Of a DNA stretch of 64,000 nt, positions 15,029 through 23,282 are shown one piece after another; position 1 is the stretch's first letter; each line of letters starts with the position of its first letter. A program made the translations under genes and the position numbers. This DNA comes from a virus. The notes beneath the pieces are model-generated. The model was not told the DNA's origin. It worked only from the letters and a program-made list of their open reading frames with translations, and did no database searches. The stretch is from IMG/VR virus record IMGVR_UViG_3300034283_001460, positions 1 through 64,000 of that record. The stretch is one strand, 5' to 3'.

Positions 15029-15942
15029 TGGACCATAACAAGAACCAAAGTGCAGTTGTAGAGATTGCAAGCAAACACCTCGGCCAGGTAGGAGGTGCCG
15101 GGTACTCCGATCAGTACGATCCTTCGTTGCTGGTTGCGATCCCGCGTTACCTAAACCGAGAGGCTTACGGCATCAAAGAAGAGAGCCTACCTTTTATAGG
15201 AGTGGATGTCTGGAATGCTTACGAAGTCTCGGCGATCACTAAGAAAGGATTACCGGTAGCAGGGATGCTTAAGATTGTATGTCCTGCTGACTCACCTTTC
15301 CACGTAGAGTCAAAGTCAATTAAACTTTATCTGAACTCTTTTAACATGACTGCTTTCGGCGAGACTGCTAGAGAGTGTATCGAGTTTATCGAAAGTCAGG
15401 TCTCTAAAGATCTTACCGACCTCCTGCAAGGAGAGGTGACCTGTAAGTTCTTCACCAGCAACGATATTCACGAGTATCAGTTTGTAGAGTTTACTCCCCT
15501 CGGTGCTTTGGTTGATCTGGATGCAGTAGAGTTTACTTCCTTCCATTCTGATGCTACCCAGCTTAAGATCTGGCACACAAAAGAGGATGTAGTAGTTAAG
15601 AAGATTGAATCTGATCTACTAAGATCTAATTGCCGGGTGACCAATCAGCCGGATTGGGGTGATGTTTATATTCATATGATTGGTAAGAACGTTCCTGATG
15701 AGGCATCACTGGCCCAATACATAGTCTCTCACCGCCAGGTATCCCACTTCCACGAAGAGATTTGTGAGATGATCTTTACCCACCTTACTGAGGCTTATCA
15801 GCCTGAAGGTTTGATGGTAGCATGTCTTTACACCCGAAGAGGAGGATTGGATATTAATCCTATCCGATCAACGCACGCTAATCTGATCCCGGGCTGGTAC
15901 AAAGATCCTACCAAGCGGATGAAGAAAACTTTACGTCAATAA
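15028..15942 (+). CDS. queF: QueF-like preQ0 reductase
   Basis: NADPH-dependent nitrile reductase turning preQ0 into preQ1. ESKSIKLYLNSFNMTAF near residue 92 is the QueF substrate-binding signature. LRSNCRVTNQPDWGDVYIHM near 200 contains the catalytic Cys with the conserved Asp after it, and SHRQVSHFHEEICEMIF supplies His/Glu. At 304 residues it is the long, two-domain form like the E. coli enzyme. Its presence means the pathway in this phage goes past preQ0, so the DNA base is predicted to be preQ1 or a derivative. A terminator-promoter element follows directly. Confidence 0.95.
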   Translation: MDHNKNQSAVVEIASKHLGQVGGAGYSDQYDPSLLVAIPRYLNREAYGIKEESLPFIGVDVWNAYEVSAITKKGLPVAGMLKIVCPADSPFHVESKSIKLYLNSFNMTAFGETARECIEFIESQVSKDLTDLLQGEVTCKFFTSNDIHEYQFVEFTPLGALVDLDAVEFTSFHSDATQLKIWHTKEDVVVKKIESDLLRSNCRVTNQPDWGDVYIHMIGKNVPDEASLAQYIVSHRQVSHFHEEICEMIFTHLTEAYQPEGLMVACLYTRRGGLDINPIRSTHANLIPGWYKDPTKRMKKTLRQ

Positions 15943-15945
15943 GAG

Positions 15946-15976
15946 TTGGCTCCTTCGGGAGCCTTTCTTATCTTTA
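15946..15976 (+). promoter_or_regulatory. promoter with a terminator hairpin in its spacer (polymerase)
   Basis: TTG at 15946-15948 and TATCTTTA at 15969-15976 are 20 bases apart; between them GGCTCC-TTCG-GGAGCC (15948-15963) followed by TTTCTT forms a UUCG-capped stem that would end the queF transcript. The polymerase ATG (15982) lies only 5 bases after the -7 element, so its mRNA is probably leaderless. Confidence 0.7.
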
Positions 15977-15981
15977 GCTAT

Positions 15982-18315
15982 ATGTCAATAGAAAAAAAGT
16001 ACTACCTCGTCACCGATAAAGAGACTGTAAACCTCTTAATCCAACACATCCAGGAATCAAAAGTAATCGCTTATGATACCGAGACTGACTCCCTCAATAT
16101 GAGGAAAGGTCAGATTATAGGATTCTCCGTATCGGGGGATATCGGGATGGGGTTCTACCTCCCTACTATGGCCTGGAACCACCAGACCGGTACCCTAGAT
16201 GAACTTAACATCGAAGGGGTACCTTGCCACTCTATAGCAAAAAAAATCTTACCTATGTTAATCGGCAAGAAGCTTGTGATGCACAACGCATCATTTGACT
16301 GCCGTTTTACTAAAAACTTCTATAAGGTTGACCTCCTGGAAAGTTTATGGGTAGATACTGCCTTACTAGTCCACACCGTCCAAGAGGAGGGAGCAGGGAT
16401 GGGAGTATTCGGTCTTAAATCTCTAGCAATATCAGTACAGAATGAAATCGGACTCGACGTCGAAAAAGCTGCCAACGAAGAGCAGGTCCTGCTCAAGGAA
16501 TCTATTAAAGCCAACGGAGGTTCAGCTACTAAGGAAAACTACGAGATTTACAAAGCCGACATGGAGCTTTTGGGGAAGTACGCTGCTGCTGATACCGACC
16601 TTACTCTTCGTCTCTGTAGTCATTTTATGGACGTCCTTCAACGAGAGGGTCTTGAGAAATTCTTCTTCGAAGACGAAGTAATGCCCCTCTACAAGGAGGT
16701 TACTATCCCGATGGAGGAGATGGGTGTTGACTTGAATATAGATTTGCTACTTGAGACCAGGGATGAGATCTTAAAAGACTTGGCTGAGAATAAGCAGATC
16801 GTTCTCAAATCTCTGATAGGTACTAAGGCCGGTCAGGAATGGGTTGTAGACACTGCTCTAAATGAGTTCCCGCCCTCTAACAAAGGTACATGGGCACAGA
16901 CACTAGCCGAGCGCTACTCCCTCTCTCTGCCTAAATCTGATAAGACTGGTAAGTTCTCTATAACCAAAAAGACTTTAGAGGAGCTAGAAGATTCTCCTGC
17001 TAAGGAATACTTACTAACCGGGGATCTAAACCTCTTAGATACTATGGAGGCTATGAAGATATCGATGTCTTTATGGAAGCAAAAGAACGACGGTGACTAT
17101 GTTAACATCCAGTCTAAAAAGCACCTAGGAGAGATAGCATTTAAGTATATGAATATCCGGGCTAGGTCTCAGACCGCTAAAGGTCAGGACCAGTTCGATA
17201 TGGATATGTTGGAGGATTTATCTAAGACTCACTCCTGGGCCGAAAACCTCCGGGTGTATAATAAGCTTCTTAAGATTAAGTCTACTTACATCGATCGATT
17301 TGTTGATAACGCCGAAGATGGGAAGTACTTCTTTTACTTCAAGCAGCACGGTACTGTCTCCGGCCGATACGGTTCCGACGCCCAGCAGCTACCCAAACCC
17401 AAGGAAGAGGGTGAGGACGTTCCAATTATCGTTAAGTACAATAACGCTGTTAGGGCTTTCTTGATAGCGGGAGAAGGAAGGAAGATAATTGATGCTGACT
17501 ACGAGTCACTAGAACCTCACTGCTTTGCTTCAGTATCCGGGGATAGGGGTCTGCAAGATATCTTTAATAATGGATGGGACTTCTACTCTACAGTTGCTAT
17601 TAAGGCCGAGAAGCTAGAACTAGATAAAGTCAACTACCCTAATGGAGTTAGTCCGGATAAAAAATCTCCGGTCTACCTTAAGAAGATTGATCCCGTTAAA
17701 AGGAATAAAGCCAAGGCCTACTCGCTAGGAATCGCTTACGGTATGGAGGCTTACGCGTTAGGAAAGTCTCTTGACATAGATCAGAAAGCAGCCCAGATAC
17801 TAGTTGACGGATACTTGGATGGGTTCCCTGAGCTTAAGGCCTGGAGGATCAACTCCCGGCAGCACGTCAAAGAGCACGGCTCTATTAAGAATAAAGTAGG
17901 CCGAGTGAGGCACCTACCTAAAGTCCAGAGACTCTACCTTAAGTACGGAGATCAGATCATGGACTGGAGATATAGGAATGAGCTCGCTAATACTTACGGC
18001 AAGGAACAGGTCATGAGCATGTATAGGGATTATCGCAACGGACTTAATAACTGCCTGAACTATCAGCTGCAGTCACTAGCAGCGGCTGTTGTAAACCGGG
18101 CTGCTATTCAGATCAATCGAAAACTTAAAGAGATGGGTATCGACGGACGAGTCCAGGCTCAGGTCCATGACCAGCTCATAATCAACGTCCCGGAACATCA
18201 GGCTGAGTTAGTAGCTCCTATCGTAAAAGAGATCATGGAAAACACCACCCAGCTAGAAGGAGTAACTCTAAAAGCACCTCCTGAGATTACCAATAATTGG
18301 CGAGACGGACACTAA
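15982..18315 (+). CDS. family A DNA polymerase with 3'-5' exonuclease
   Basis: Replicative polymerase of the Pol I family, about 777 residues. The start at 15982 (MSIEKKYYLV) is chosen because an upstream in-frame ATG falls inside the promoter. Exonuclease motifs: YDTETDSL, HNASFDCRF, then AAADTDLTLRL. Polymerase motif A is IIDADYESLEPHCFA, motif B runs KAKAYSLGIAYGMEAYALG, and motif C reads QVHDQL. The usual motif C is HDE; here the Glu is Gln while the catalytic Asp is kept. No N-terminal 5'-nuclease domain, typical of phage enzymes. A modified-dG template could relate to the unusual active site, but that is conjecture. Confidence 0.95.
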   Translation: MSIEKKYYLVTDKETVNLLIQHIQESKVIAYDTETDSLNMRKGQIIGFSVSGDIGMGFYLPTMAWNHQTGTLDELNIEGVPCHSIAKKILPMLIGKKLVMHNASFDCRFTKNFYKVDLLESLWVDTALLVHTVQEEGAGMGVFGLKSLAISVQNEIGLDVEKAANEEQVLLKESIKANGGSATKENYEIYKADMELLGKYAAADTDLTLRLCSHFMDVLQREGLEKFFFEDEVMPLYKEVTIPMEEMGVDLNIDLLLETRDEILKDLAENKQIVLKSLIGTKAGQEWVVDTALNEFPPSNKGTWAQTLAERYSLSLPKSDKTGKFSITKKTLEELEDSPAKEYLLTGDLNLLDTMEAMKISMSLWKQKNDGDYVNIQSKKHLGEIAFKYMNIRARSQTAKGQDQFDMDMLEDLSKTHSWAENLRVYNKLLKIKSTYIDRFVDNAEDGKYFFYFKQHGTVSGRYGSDAQQLPKPKEEGEDVPIIVKYNNAVRAFLIAGEGRKIIDADYESLEPHCFASVSGDRGLQDIFNNGWDFYSTVAIKAEKLELDKVNYPNGVSPDKKSPVYLKKIDPVKRNKAKAYSLGIAYGMEAYALGKSLDIDQKAAQILVDGYLDGFPELKAWRINSRQHVKEHGSIKNKVGRVRHLPKVQRLYLKYGDQIMDWRYRNELANTYGKEQVMSMYRDYRNGLNNCLNYQLQSLAAAVVNRAAIQINRKLKEMGIDGRVQAQVHDQLIINVPEHQAELVAPIVKEIMENTTQLEGVTLKAPPEITNNWRDGH

Positions 18316-18325
18316 AATTTCTAAC

Positions 18326-19177
18326 GTGCTAATAGATACATTTCCATACTTTAACGAACGAGAACTTTTAGAGTTACGTATCAAGCTTCTGTACGATCAC
18401 GTAGATAAGTTTATTATCTGTGAAGGAGACCATACACACAAAGGAGATCCTAAACCTCTAACCTGTAAACAGACTCTTAAGGAACTAGGACTTCTAACTG
18501 ATAAAGTACAGGTTGTAGAGGTTAAAATGCCTTCATACGATCAAGAACCAGATCCCTGGGTTCGAGAGAGAATGCAGCGCAATGCTGTTCAAGAGTTCAT
18601 ACAGGAAGGAGATGTAATTATTGTCTCTGATTGTGATGAGATTATCGACCCAGCTGTTATCAGTCACCATGTCGCTTCAGTATATAACCTCCCTGAGAAA
18701 ATATTAAGGCTTCCAATGGTGAATCTTAACGGGAGAGCAGATCTACGAGTGCACAAAACATCTGGCGAACCAGCTCACTGGTGGGCAGGATTTGTATGCG
18801 GAACTTTTCACTTACAGAAGTGGTCTTTATCTGATTTACGAGAATCTGCTACATTAGGGAAACCTTTATTAGAGTACACTCACTCTCATTTAATACTGGA
18901 AGATCACCCGACTATGGGATGGCACTTCACCTGGATGGGAAACCCTCAAAGACGTAAGATTAAAAAGAAAGCTTTCGCTCACTGGAATGATAAGATTGAC
19001 GGTATAGGAAATCTAGATAGCGATAAACTTGATAAATTTATAGACGAGTACAATCCGGCTCCCGAAAGTACTGATCCGCTAGGAAGAGAAGATAGTATCC
19101 TTCAACCTTACAGCACTGAAGACCTTCCAGATCTTATTTTTAAATTACCTGCTGTGAAAAAATTTTTATTTAACTAA
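18326..19177 (+). CDS. GT17-like glycosyltransferase
   Basis: A 283-residue protein beginning at GTG. MLIDTFPYFNERELLELRIK, FIICEGDHTHKGDPKPL and VIIVSDCDEIIDP are the signature blocks of the family 17 (beta-1,4-N-acetylglucosaminyltransferase-like) group common in phages and bacteria; SDCDE is the metal-binding motif. Substrate unknown. Its stop and the next ATG overlap by one base. Confidence 0.8.
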   Translation: MLIDTFPYFNERELLELRIKLLYDHVDKFIICEGDHTHKGDPKPLTCKQTLKELGLLTDKVQVVEVKMPSYDQEPDPWVRERMQRNAVQEFIQEGDVIIVSDCDEIIDPAVISHHVASVYNLPEKILRLPMVNLNGRADLRVHKTSGEPAHWWAGFVCGTFHLQKWSLSDLRESATLGKPLLEYTHSHLILEDHPTMGWHFTWMGNPQRRKIKKKAFAHWNDKIDGIGNLDSDKLDKFIDEYNPAPESTDPLGREDSILQPYSTEDLPDLIFKLPAVKKFLFN

Positions 19178-19749
19178 TGGAACATTTTTACCATAATATA
19201 CAAGGGTGGTTTACTTACCCAAATCTATACTCTGAAATGGTTAATAGAGCTTTAGTTCCTGCACATTTTGTAGAGGTAGGGGTTTGGAAAGGAACTAGTG
19301 CAGCCTACATGGCAGTAGAAATAGCAAATTCGGGAAAAACTATAAAGTTTGACTGTATTGATACCTGGGAGGGATCAGAAGAACATTTGGACCCTGCTAG
19401 TTCAGCTTTTGAACTCAACCTCTTGACTAACCAAGACTGGCTTTATGATACCTTTATAACTAATATGAAACCAGTACAAGAATGGTATACTCCTTACCGA
19501 ATGGAATCGCTGCAGGCAGTAAAGCTCTATCAGCCAGCTTCATTGGATTTTGTATTTATTGATGCTGCCCACGACTACCAAAGTGTACTAGCTGATATTC
19601 AAGCATGGTTTCCAAAAGTAAAAGGAAGTATTGCAGGTCATGACTATAGCTGGAGCGAGGAAGTTAAGCAGGCTGTACATGATTTTTTTGACCCACTAGG
19701 ACTAGAGGTGAGAGAAACTGAAGGTTGTTGGGTTGTATATAAAAGTTAA
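19177..19749 (+). CDS. class I SAM methyltransferase
   Basis: A 190-residue methyltransferase of the Methyltransf_24 type. FVEVGVWKGTSAAYMA near residue 28 is the SAM-binding motif I, FDCIDTWEGS near 63 is motif II, and DFVFIDAAHDYQSVLADI near 120 is the acidic motif. Usually acts on sugars or small molecules. It is paired with the GT17-like gene and resembles those in the glycan island. Confidence 0.82.
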   Translation: MEHFYHNIQGWFTYPNLYSEMVNRALVPAHFVEVGVWKGTSAAYMAVEIANSGKTIKFDCIDTWEGSEEHLDPASSAFELNLLTNQDWLYDTFITNMKPVQEWYTPYRMESLQAVKLYQPASLDFVFIDAAHDYQSVLADIQAWFPKVKGSIAGHDYSWSEEVKQAVHDFFDPLGLEVRETEGCWVVYKS

Positions 19750-19763
19750 TTTGTATATATTTA
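19733..19763 (+). promoter_or_regulatory. Bacteroidota-type promoter (hsp20)
   Basis: TTG 19733-19735, 20 bases, TATATTTA 19756-19763, followed by TATAAAA; TATATATTTATATAA variant shared with 23515 and 29707. Confidence 0.7.
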
Positions 19764-19770
19764 TATAAAA

Positions 19771-19812
19771 GAGCAGGGGACCGCTCTAAACGACTCACCG
19801 ACTGGGAGTCAG
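19771..19812 (+). promoter_or_regulatory. two-hairpin 5' UTR of hsp20
   Basis: GAGC-AGGGGACC-GCTC (19771-19786) and GACTC-ACCGACTGG-GAGTC form two adjacent hairpins. The first loop, AGGGGACC, is complementary to GGTCCCC in the loop of the terminator hairpin after the gene (20300-20306). A thermometer or end-to-end contact is possible. Confidence 0.55.
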
Positions 19813-19851
19813 GTTATGTTAAATTATTAATTAAAAATAGATCTTAGGACT

Positions 19852-20289
19852 ATGACACACATCAAGTACACCCCATGGACTGTAGATTATACATCCACAT
19901 TCGATATCCTTTTTAAGGATTTCTTTAACACAAACTCAACGTTTGTATCCCCGATCGATCAAAAGATCGGACATCCAGTAGATATTTATGAAAACGAAAA
20001 AGGGTTATTCTTCGAGATCGCCGCTACCGGCCTCTCGAAACAAGATACCAAAATCTCCATTGAAGGTGACGTCCTTCGAATTATTCACGATAAAGTGGAA
20101 GAGCAGATCGATAAGACTAAAGTTCGTTATTACAACAAAGGACTTAGTAAGCGATCGTTCAATCTAGGTTATAAGATCGCCCGTCGATTTGATTTGAGTA
20201 GCATTGACGCTCAGATGAAAGACGGATTACTAACTATTTCAATCTCTCATGCTGAAGGCAATAAGCCTCACGAAGTAGAGATTAAATAG
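19852..20289 (+). CDS. small heat-shock protein (Hsp20/alpha-crystallin)
   Basis: ATP-independent holdase chaperone, 145 residues. The alpha-crystallin domain begins at about residue 42 (PVDIYENEKGLFFEIAATGL) and ends with the hallmark DGLLTISIS near 125. The N-terminal region is aromatic, as in class members that oligomerise. It precedes groES/groEL, forming a phage chaperone block that could help fold virion proteins. The 5' UTR has two hairpins and the 3' end a terminator whose loops are complementary. Confidence 0.92.
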   Translation: MTHIKYTPWTVDYTSTFDILFKDFFNTNSTFVSPIDQKIGHPVDIYENEKGLFFEIAATGLSKQDTKISIEGDVLRIIHDKVEEQIDKTKVRYYNKGLSKRSFNLGYKIARRFDLSSIDAQMKDGLLTISISHAEGNKPHEVEIK

Positions 20290-20291
20290 AG

Positions 20292-20318
20292 TTGCATTTG
20301 GTCCCCTGCAATTTTTTT
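20292..20318 (+). terminator. intrinsic terminator after hsp20, overlapping a promoter
   Basis: TTGCA (20292-20296) pairs with TGCAA (20307-20311), then seven T. The ten-base loop TTTGGTCCCC can pair with the 5' UTR loop of the same mRNA. Confidence 0.6.
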
Positions 20319-20328
20319 CGTATCTTTA
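20298..20328 (+). promoter_or_regulatory. promoter for the groES-groEL operon
   Basis: TTG at 20298-20300 lies in the terminator loop; 20 bases on is TATCTTTA (20321-20328), preceded by TTTTTTTCG. ATG of the next gene is at 20348. Confidence 0.65.
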
Positions 20329-20347
20329 AGTATTAATCAATATAGTT

Positions 20348-20629
20348 ATGACAAGAGGAAAAAAAGTTGGGCATATTAAGCCGCAAATTACCATTAAGGA
20401 TGAGATGATCAATCCTTACTACGTTAGTGTAGATGAGAATCAATTCACCGTTCAGATCGAAGGTTCTACTCTCCCGCTTGGGTACTTCAGTACTCTGGAA
20501 GTAGCTATCAAACGTATCGCAAAATACAAGCTTGTAGAGAATCTTAATCAGTCTACTGTTGACTTGAATAGCTTTCTCAAGGCTTACGATACTGTTCTAA
20601 ATCAAATCAATAATAGAATCCCAGTATGA
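20348..20629 (+). CDS. hypothetical protein, 93 aa, first gene of groESL operon
   Basis: Not recognised. Basic N terminus (MTRGKKVGHIKPQ), a beta-rich middle and a helical C terminus. Overlaps the groES ATG by 4 bases, so it is cotranscribed and probably coupled with the chaperonins. Function unknown. Confidence 0.65.
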   Translation: MTRGKKVGHIKPQITIKDEMINPYYVSVDENQFTVQIEGSTLPLGYFSTLEVAIKRIAKYKLVENLNQSTVDLNSFLKAYDTVLNQINNRIPV

Positions 20630-20922
20630 AAAAATTAATTCCGCTCAATGATCGGATAGTTGTAAAACCTATCGAGCAGTCCGAGCAGATGTACGGCAAT
20701 ATTATTATTGCTGATATGGGCAGAGAGCGCCCGGAGATGGGTGAAGTCATCGCAGTAGGACCCGGTCGGATGTCCGAATACGGCAAATTCATTCCCGTCA
20801 ACGTAAATGTTGGGGATGTGGTGCTGCTGCCTAAGATCGGAACTATCCGAGTAGAGTTCGACGGTGAGGAATACTACATCGGTCAATCAAGAGAAATCCT
20901 TTGTAAAGTAACAGAAAAATGA
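20626..20922 (+). CDS. groES: GroES co-chaperonin
   Basis: A 98-residue co-chaperonin that caps GroEL. LIPLNDRIVVKPIEQSEQ at the N terminus and GEVIAVGPG are characteristic; the mobile-loop position has MYGNIIIAD. GDVVLLPKIGT and the end EILCKV complete the fold. Coupled by ATGA overlaps to both neighbours. Carrying its own GroES fits a phage that needs matched chaperonin for a bulky capsid protein. Confidence 0.95.
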   Translation: MKKLIPLNDRIVVKPIEQSEQMYGNIIIADMGRERPEMGEVIAVGPGRMSEYGKFIPVNVNVGDVVLLPKIGTIRVEFDGEEYYIGQSREILCKVTEK

Positions 20923-22553
20923 GTAAGAGAGTAGAATTTTCAAATCAAGCCCGTCTACGGCTCCTAGCAGGAGTTGAGCAGCTTGCCAACGCAGTAACTT
21001 CGACATTAGGTCCTAACGGCCGGAATGTCATCATCGAGCAATCAGCCGGTAACCCGACCTCAACCAAGGACGGTGTGACGGTTGCCAAGGCGATGGAGCT
21101 AGAAGATACTATCGAGAACATGGGTGCCCAGCTGGTAAAGCAAGCATCCATTAAGACCGCTGACGGAGCCGGTGACGGTACTACTACCTCAACCCTTCTG
21201 GCGTACGAGATCTACAGAGAGGGTCTAGAGTATCTAGACTTACATAACGCTGTTGATATCAGCCGAGGAGTAGCCAAGGCTACTAAAGGAGTGGTAGAGT
21301 ATCTGGAGAAACAGGCCCGCGAAATCACTGACGAGAATCAGCTAAGACAGGTAGCTACTATCTCAGCCAACAACGACCCAGAGGTCGGAGAGCTGATTGC
21401 TGCTGCAATGGATAAGGTAGGCCGGGATGGAGTCGTTACTATTGAAGAGTCAAGGACGGGTGAGACCTATCTAGAGACTGTTGAGGGTATGCAATTCAAT
21501 AGAGGTTACAAGTCGATATACTTTGTTACCGATAACAATAGCATGACTGCAGCTCTGACTAATCCACTGGTGCTGATAACGGATAAAAAGGTTACCGCTG
21601 CTAAAGAGCTGCTACCTATACTAGAGGCTTGCTCGGCACAGAACAAGGCTCTGCTTATTATCGCCGATGACATCGACGGTGAGGCTTTATCAACGCTGGT
21701 GGTCAATAAGATGAGAGGTATCTTGCAGGTGGTGGCTGTGAAGGCTCCTGAGTTCGGAGATCGCAAAAAAGCTATCCTTGAGGATATCGCTACACTGACC
21801 GGCGGTCAAGTAGTATCAGCCGAGAAAGGAATGAGACTTGAGAAGTTCAATACCGACTGGCTAGGTTCAGCCCGGAAGGTCACCATCGGGAAAGAAGAGA
21901 CTACAATCGTTGACGGCAAAGGCACCTCAGAAGCTATCCAGGAACGGGTTGAAGAGATCAAAGCTATGATCGATAACTCAAAGTCACCTTTCGAAAAAGA
22001 GTCCTTGCAGGACCGGTTAGGTAGGCTAATAGGCGGTGTAGCGATCGTTTACGTAGGAGGTCAATCTGAACTAGAGATGAAGGAGAAAAAAGATAGGGTA
22101 GAGGATGCACTGCATGCTACTAAGGCAGCCTTGCAGGAGGGCATTTTGCCGGGTGGTGGTATCGCACTGCTTAACGCCGGCCGCTTCCTGGAGTCAAATA
22201 AAGGTGATCTGCATTTCGCTAACACCTCTACTGAGGTCGGATATAATATCCTTCTGCAGGCTATCAATAAGCCCTTCTTTAAGATCCTGACTAATGCCGG
22301 GTACAGTACCGAGTACTGTGATGGCATCAAGGCTAAGGTTCTTGACACGGGTAATCCCTGGCAAGGTTTTAATCTACGGACTGAAGAGTACGTTGATATG
22401 TTTGAGGAAGGTATTATCGATCCTGCCAAGGTAACACGCCTGGCATTAGAAAATGCAGCTTCAATTGCAGGTACTATGCTTACAACCGAATGCGTTATAA
22501 GCAACCTAAAGGAGAAGAGCAGTGACCCTATGGATTTTAATTCAATGATGTAA
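20919..22553 (+). CDS. groEL: GroEL chaperonin, full length
   Basis: A complete 544-residue GroEL. ATP-binding TLGPNGRNV and DGAGDGTTTSTLLA, apical-domain VEGMQFNRGYKSIYFVT and the C-terminal LPGGGIALLNA blocks are all present. The tail ends DPMDFNSMM instead of a Gly-Gly-Met repeat. Full-length phage GroEL is uncommon. It likely forms a ring with the phage GroES, either to fold phage proteins or to replace a host chaperonin that cannot. The next small gene starts within its stop codon. Confidence 0.97.
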   Translation: MSKRVEFSNQARLRLLAGVEQLANAVTSTLGPNGRNVIIEQSAGNPTSTKDGVTVAKAMELEDTIENMGAQLVKQASIKTADGAGDGTTTSTLLAYEIYREGLEYLDLHNAVDISRGVAKATKGVVEYLEKQAREITDENQLRQVATISANNDPEVGELIAAAMDKVGRDGVVTIEESRTGETYLETVEGMQFNRGYKSIYFVTDNNSMTAALTNPLVLITDKKVTAAKELLPILEACSAQNKALLIIADDIDGEALSTLVVNKMRGILQVVAVKAPEFGDRKKAILEDIATLTGGQVVSAEKGMRLEKFNTDWLGSARKVTIGKEETTIVDGKGTSEAIQERVEEIKAMIDNSKSPFEKESLQDRLGRLIGGVAIVYVGGQSELEMKEKKDRVEDALHATKAALQEGILPGGGIALLNAGRFLESNKGDLHFANTSTEVGYNILLQAINKPFFKILTNAGYSTEYCDGIKAKVLDTGNPWQGFNLRTEEYVDMFEEGIIDPAKVTRLALENAASIAGTMLTTECVISNLKEKSSDPMDFNSMM

Positions 22554-22690
22554 TGAGCAAAGTTTCAAGCAAAGCCCGGTACGAGGCATTTCAGGAGTGG
22601 TATAAGTGGGCGTCCAATCGCTACGCTTCTTTAAAAAAGAAAAGACGCCCTGACTCCCAGGACGGTAACTCCAATACTCCTCAGCGATGA
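22553..22690 (+). CDS. small basic hypothetical protein, 45 aa
   Basis: A basic peptide-size protein (ASLKKKRRPDSQDG near the end), coupled to the groEL stop (TAATG) and overlapping the next ATG. Function unknown. Confidence 0.5.
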   Translation: MSKVSSKARYEAFQEWYKWASNRYASLKKKRRPDSQDGNSNTPQR

Positions 22691-22854
22691 AGTTCAAGCC
22701 CGGTGATACAGTCAAGGTTCTAGATCCTAGAATCAGCTTTACAGTATGTAAGGTAGTAGAAGTAGAAGGTGCTATCATCCGTATAGAAGATGCCTCAGGA
22801 GCAATCCACGAAGTATTCGCTGAACAGCTCCATAAGCAGCTACTATTTGGTTAA
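22687..22854 (+). CDS. small SH3/KOW-like hypothetical protein, 55 aa
   Basis: MKFKPGDTVKVLDP followed by VCKVVEVEGAIIRIEDASG is the short beta-barrel pattern of KOW/SH3-like domains (GDxVxV, then V..VEG). Binding role only inferred. ATGA-coupled to the preceding frame. Confidence 0.55.
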   Translation: MKFKPGDTVKVLDPRISFTVCKVVEVEGAIIRIEDASGAIHEVFAEQLHKQLLFG

Positions 22855-22931
22855 AACTCTTCTTAGCAGCTTTAGACCTTCGGGGCTATTTATCTTAGTA
22901 CTATCTCTAGTTTAATTTTGTCTTACTAAAA

Positions 22932-23102
22932 ATGGATCTTAATCGGATTGAAGAACTAGGGTTCTTAGCTCACAAGGAAGGTTTTTTCACTCAATGGCAG
23001 GACACTGCCTCGCGTTATCTAAAGCGAGAGAACTACCAAGATTCTACTGAAGCCTACGAAAGAGCTTACGCAAAATACTCCCAAACAGTTGGATCAAATT
23101 AA
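22932..23102 (+). CDS. small hypothetical protein, 56 aa
   Basis: Begins MDLNRIEELGFLAHKEGFF; acidic/aromatic, helical. Its final codons overlap the -33 element of the next promoter. Function unknown. Confidence 0.5.
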   Translation: MDLNRIEELGFLAHKEGFFTQWQDTASRYLKRENYQDSTEAYERAYAKYSQTVGSN

Positions 23103-23119
23103 ACAAGTTATTATATTTA
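23089..23119 (+). promoter_or_regulatory. Bacteroidota-type promoter
   Basis: TTG 23089-23091, 20 bases, TATATTTA 23112-23119; ATG five bases later at 23125 (near leaderless). Its CAGTTGGATC start matches the promoter at 63837. Confidence 0.65.
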
Positions 23120-23124
23120 GCTAG

Positions 23125-23259
23125 ATGAATGGTTTTAGATTTTTGTATTGGGATGATTATGAAGCGCCTAAGGGAGACAGCAGAGGAGAGAGCTCTAGCA
23201 CAGAAGATACGCCGGAAAATGATTCAAAGGGATCACGGGGCGGAAAAGACCCGGTATAG
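23125..23259 (+). CDS. small hypothetical protein, 44 aa
   Basis: MNGFRFLYWDDYEAPKGDSR then a Ser/Glu/Gly-rich disordered tail. Probably translated from a near-leaderless mRNA. Function unknown. Confidence 0.45.
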   Translation: MNGFRFLYWDDYEAPKGDSRGESSSTEDTPENDSKGSRGGKDPV

Positions 23260-23282
23260 ACGAGATAAGAGTTGGATGCGAA

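Noticed and set aside
22061-22504. Antisense frame of 147 codons inside groEL
   Set aside because: A shadow of the conserved groEL coding strand with no promoter or coupling.
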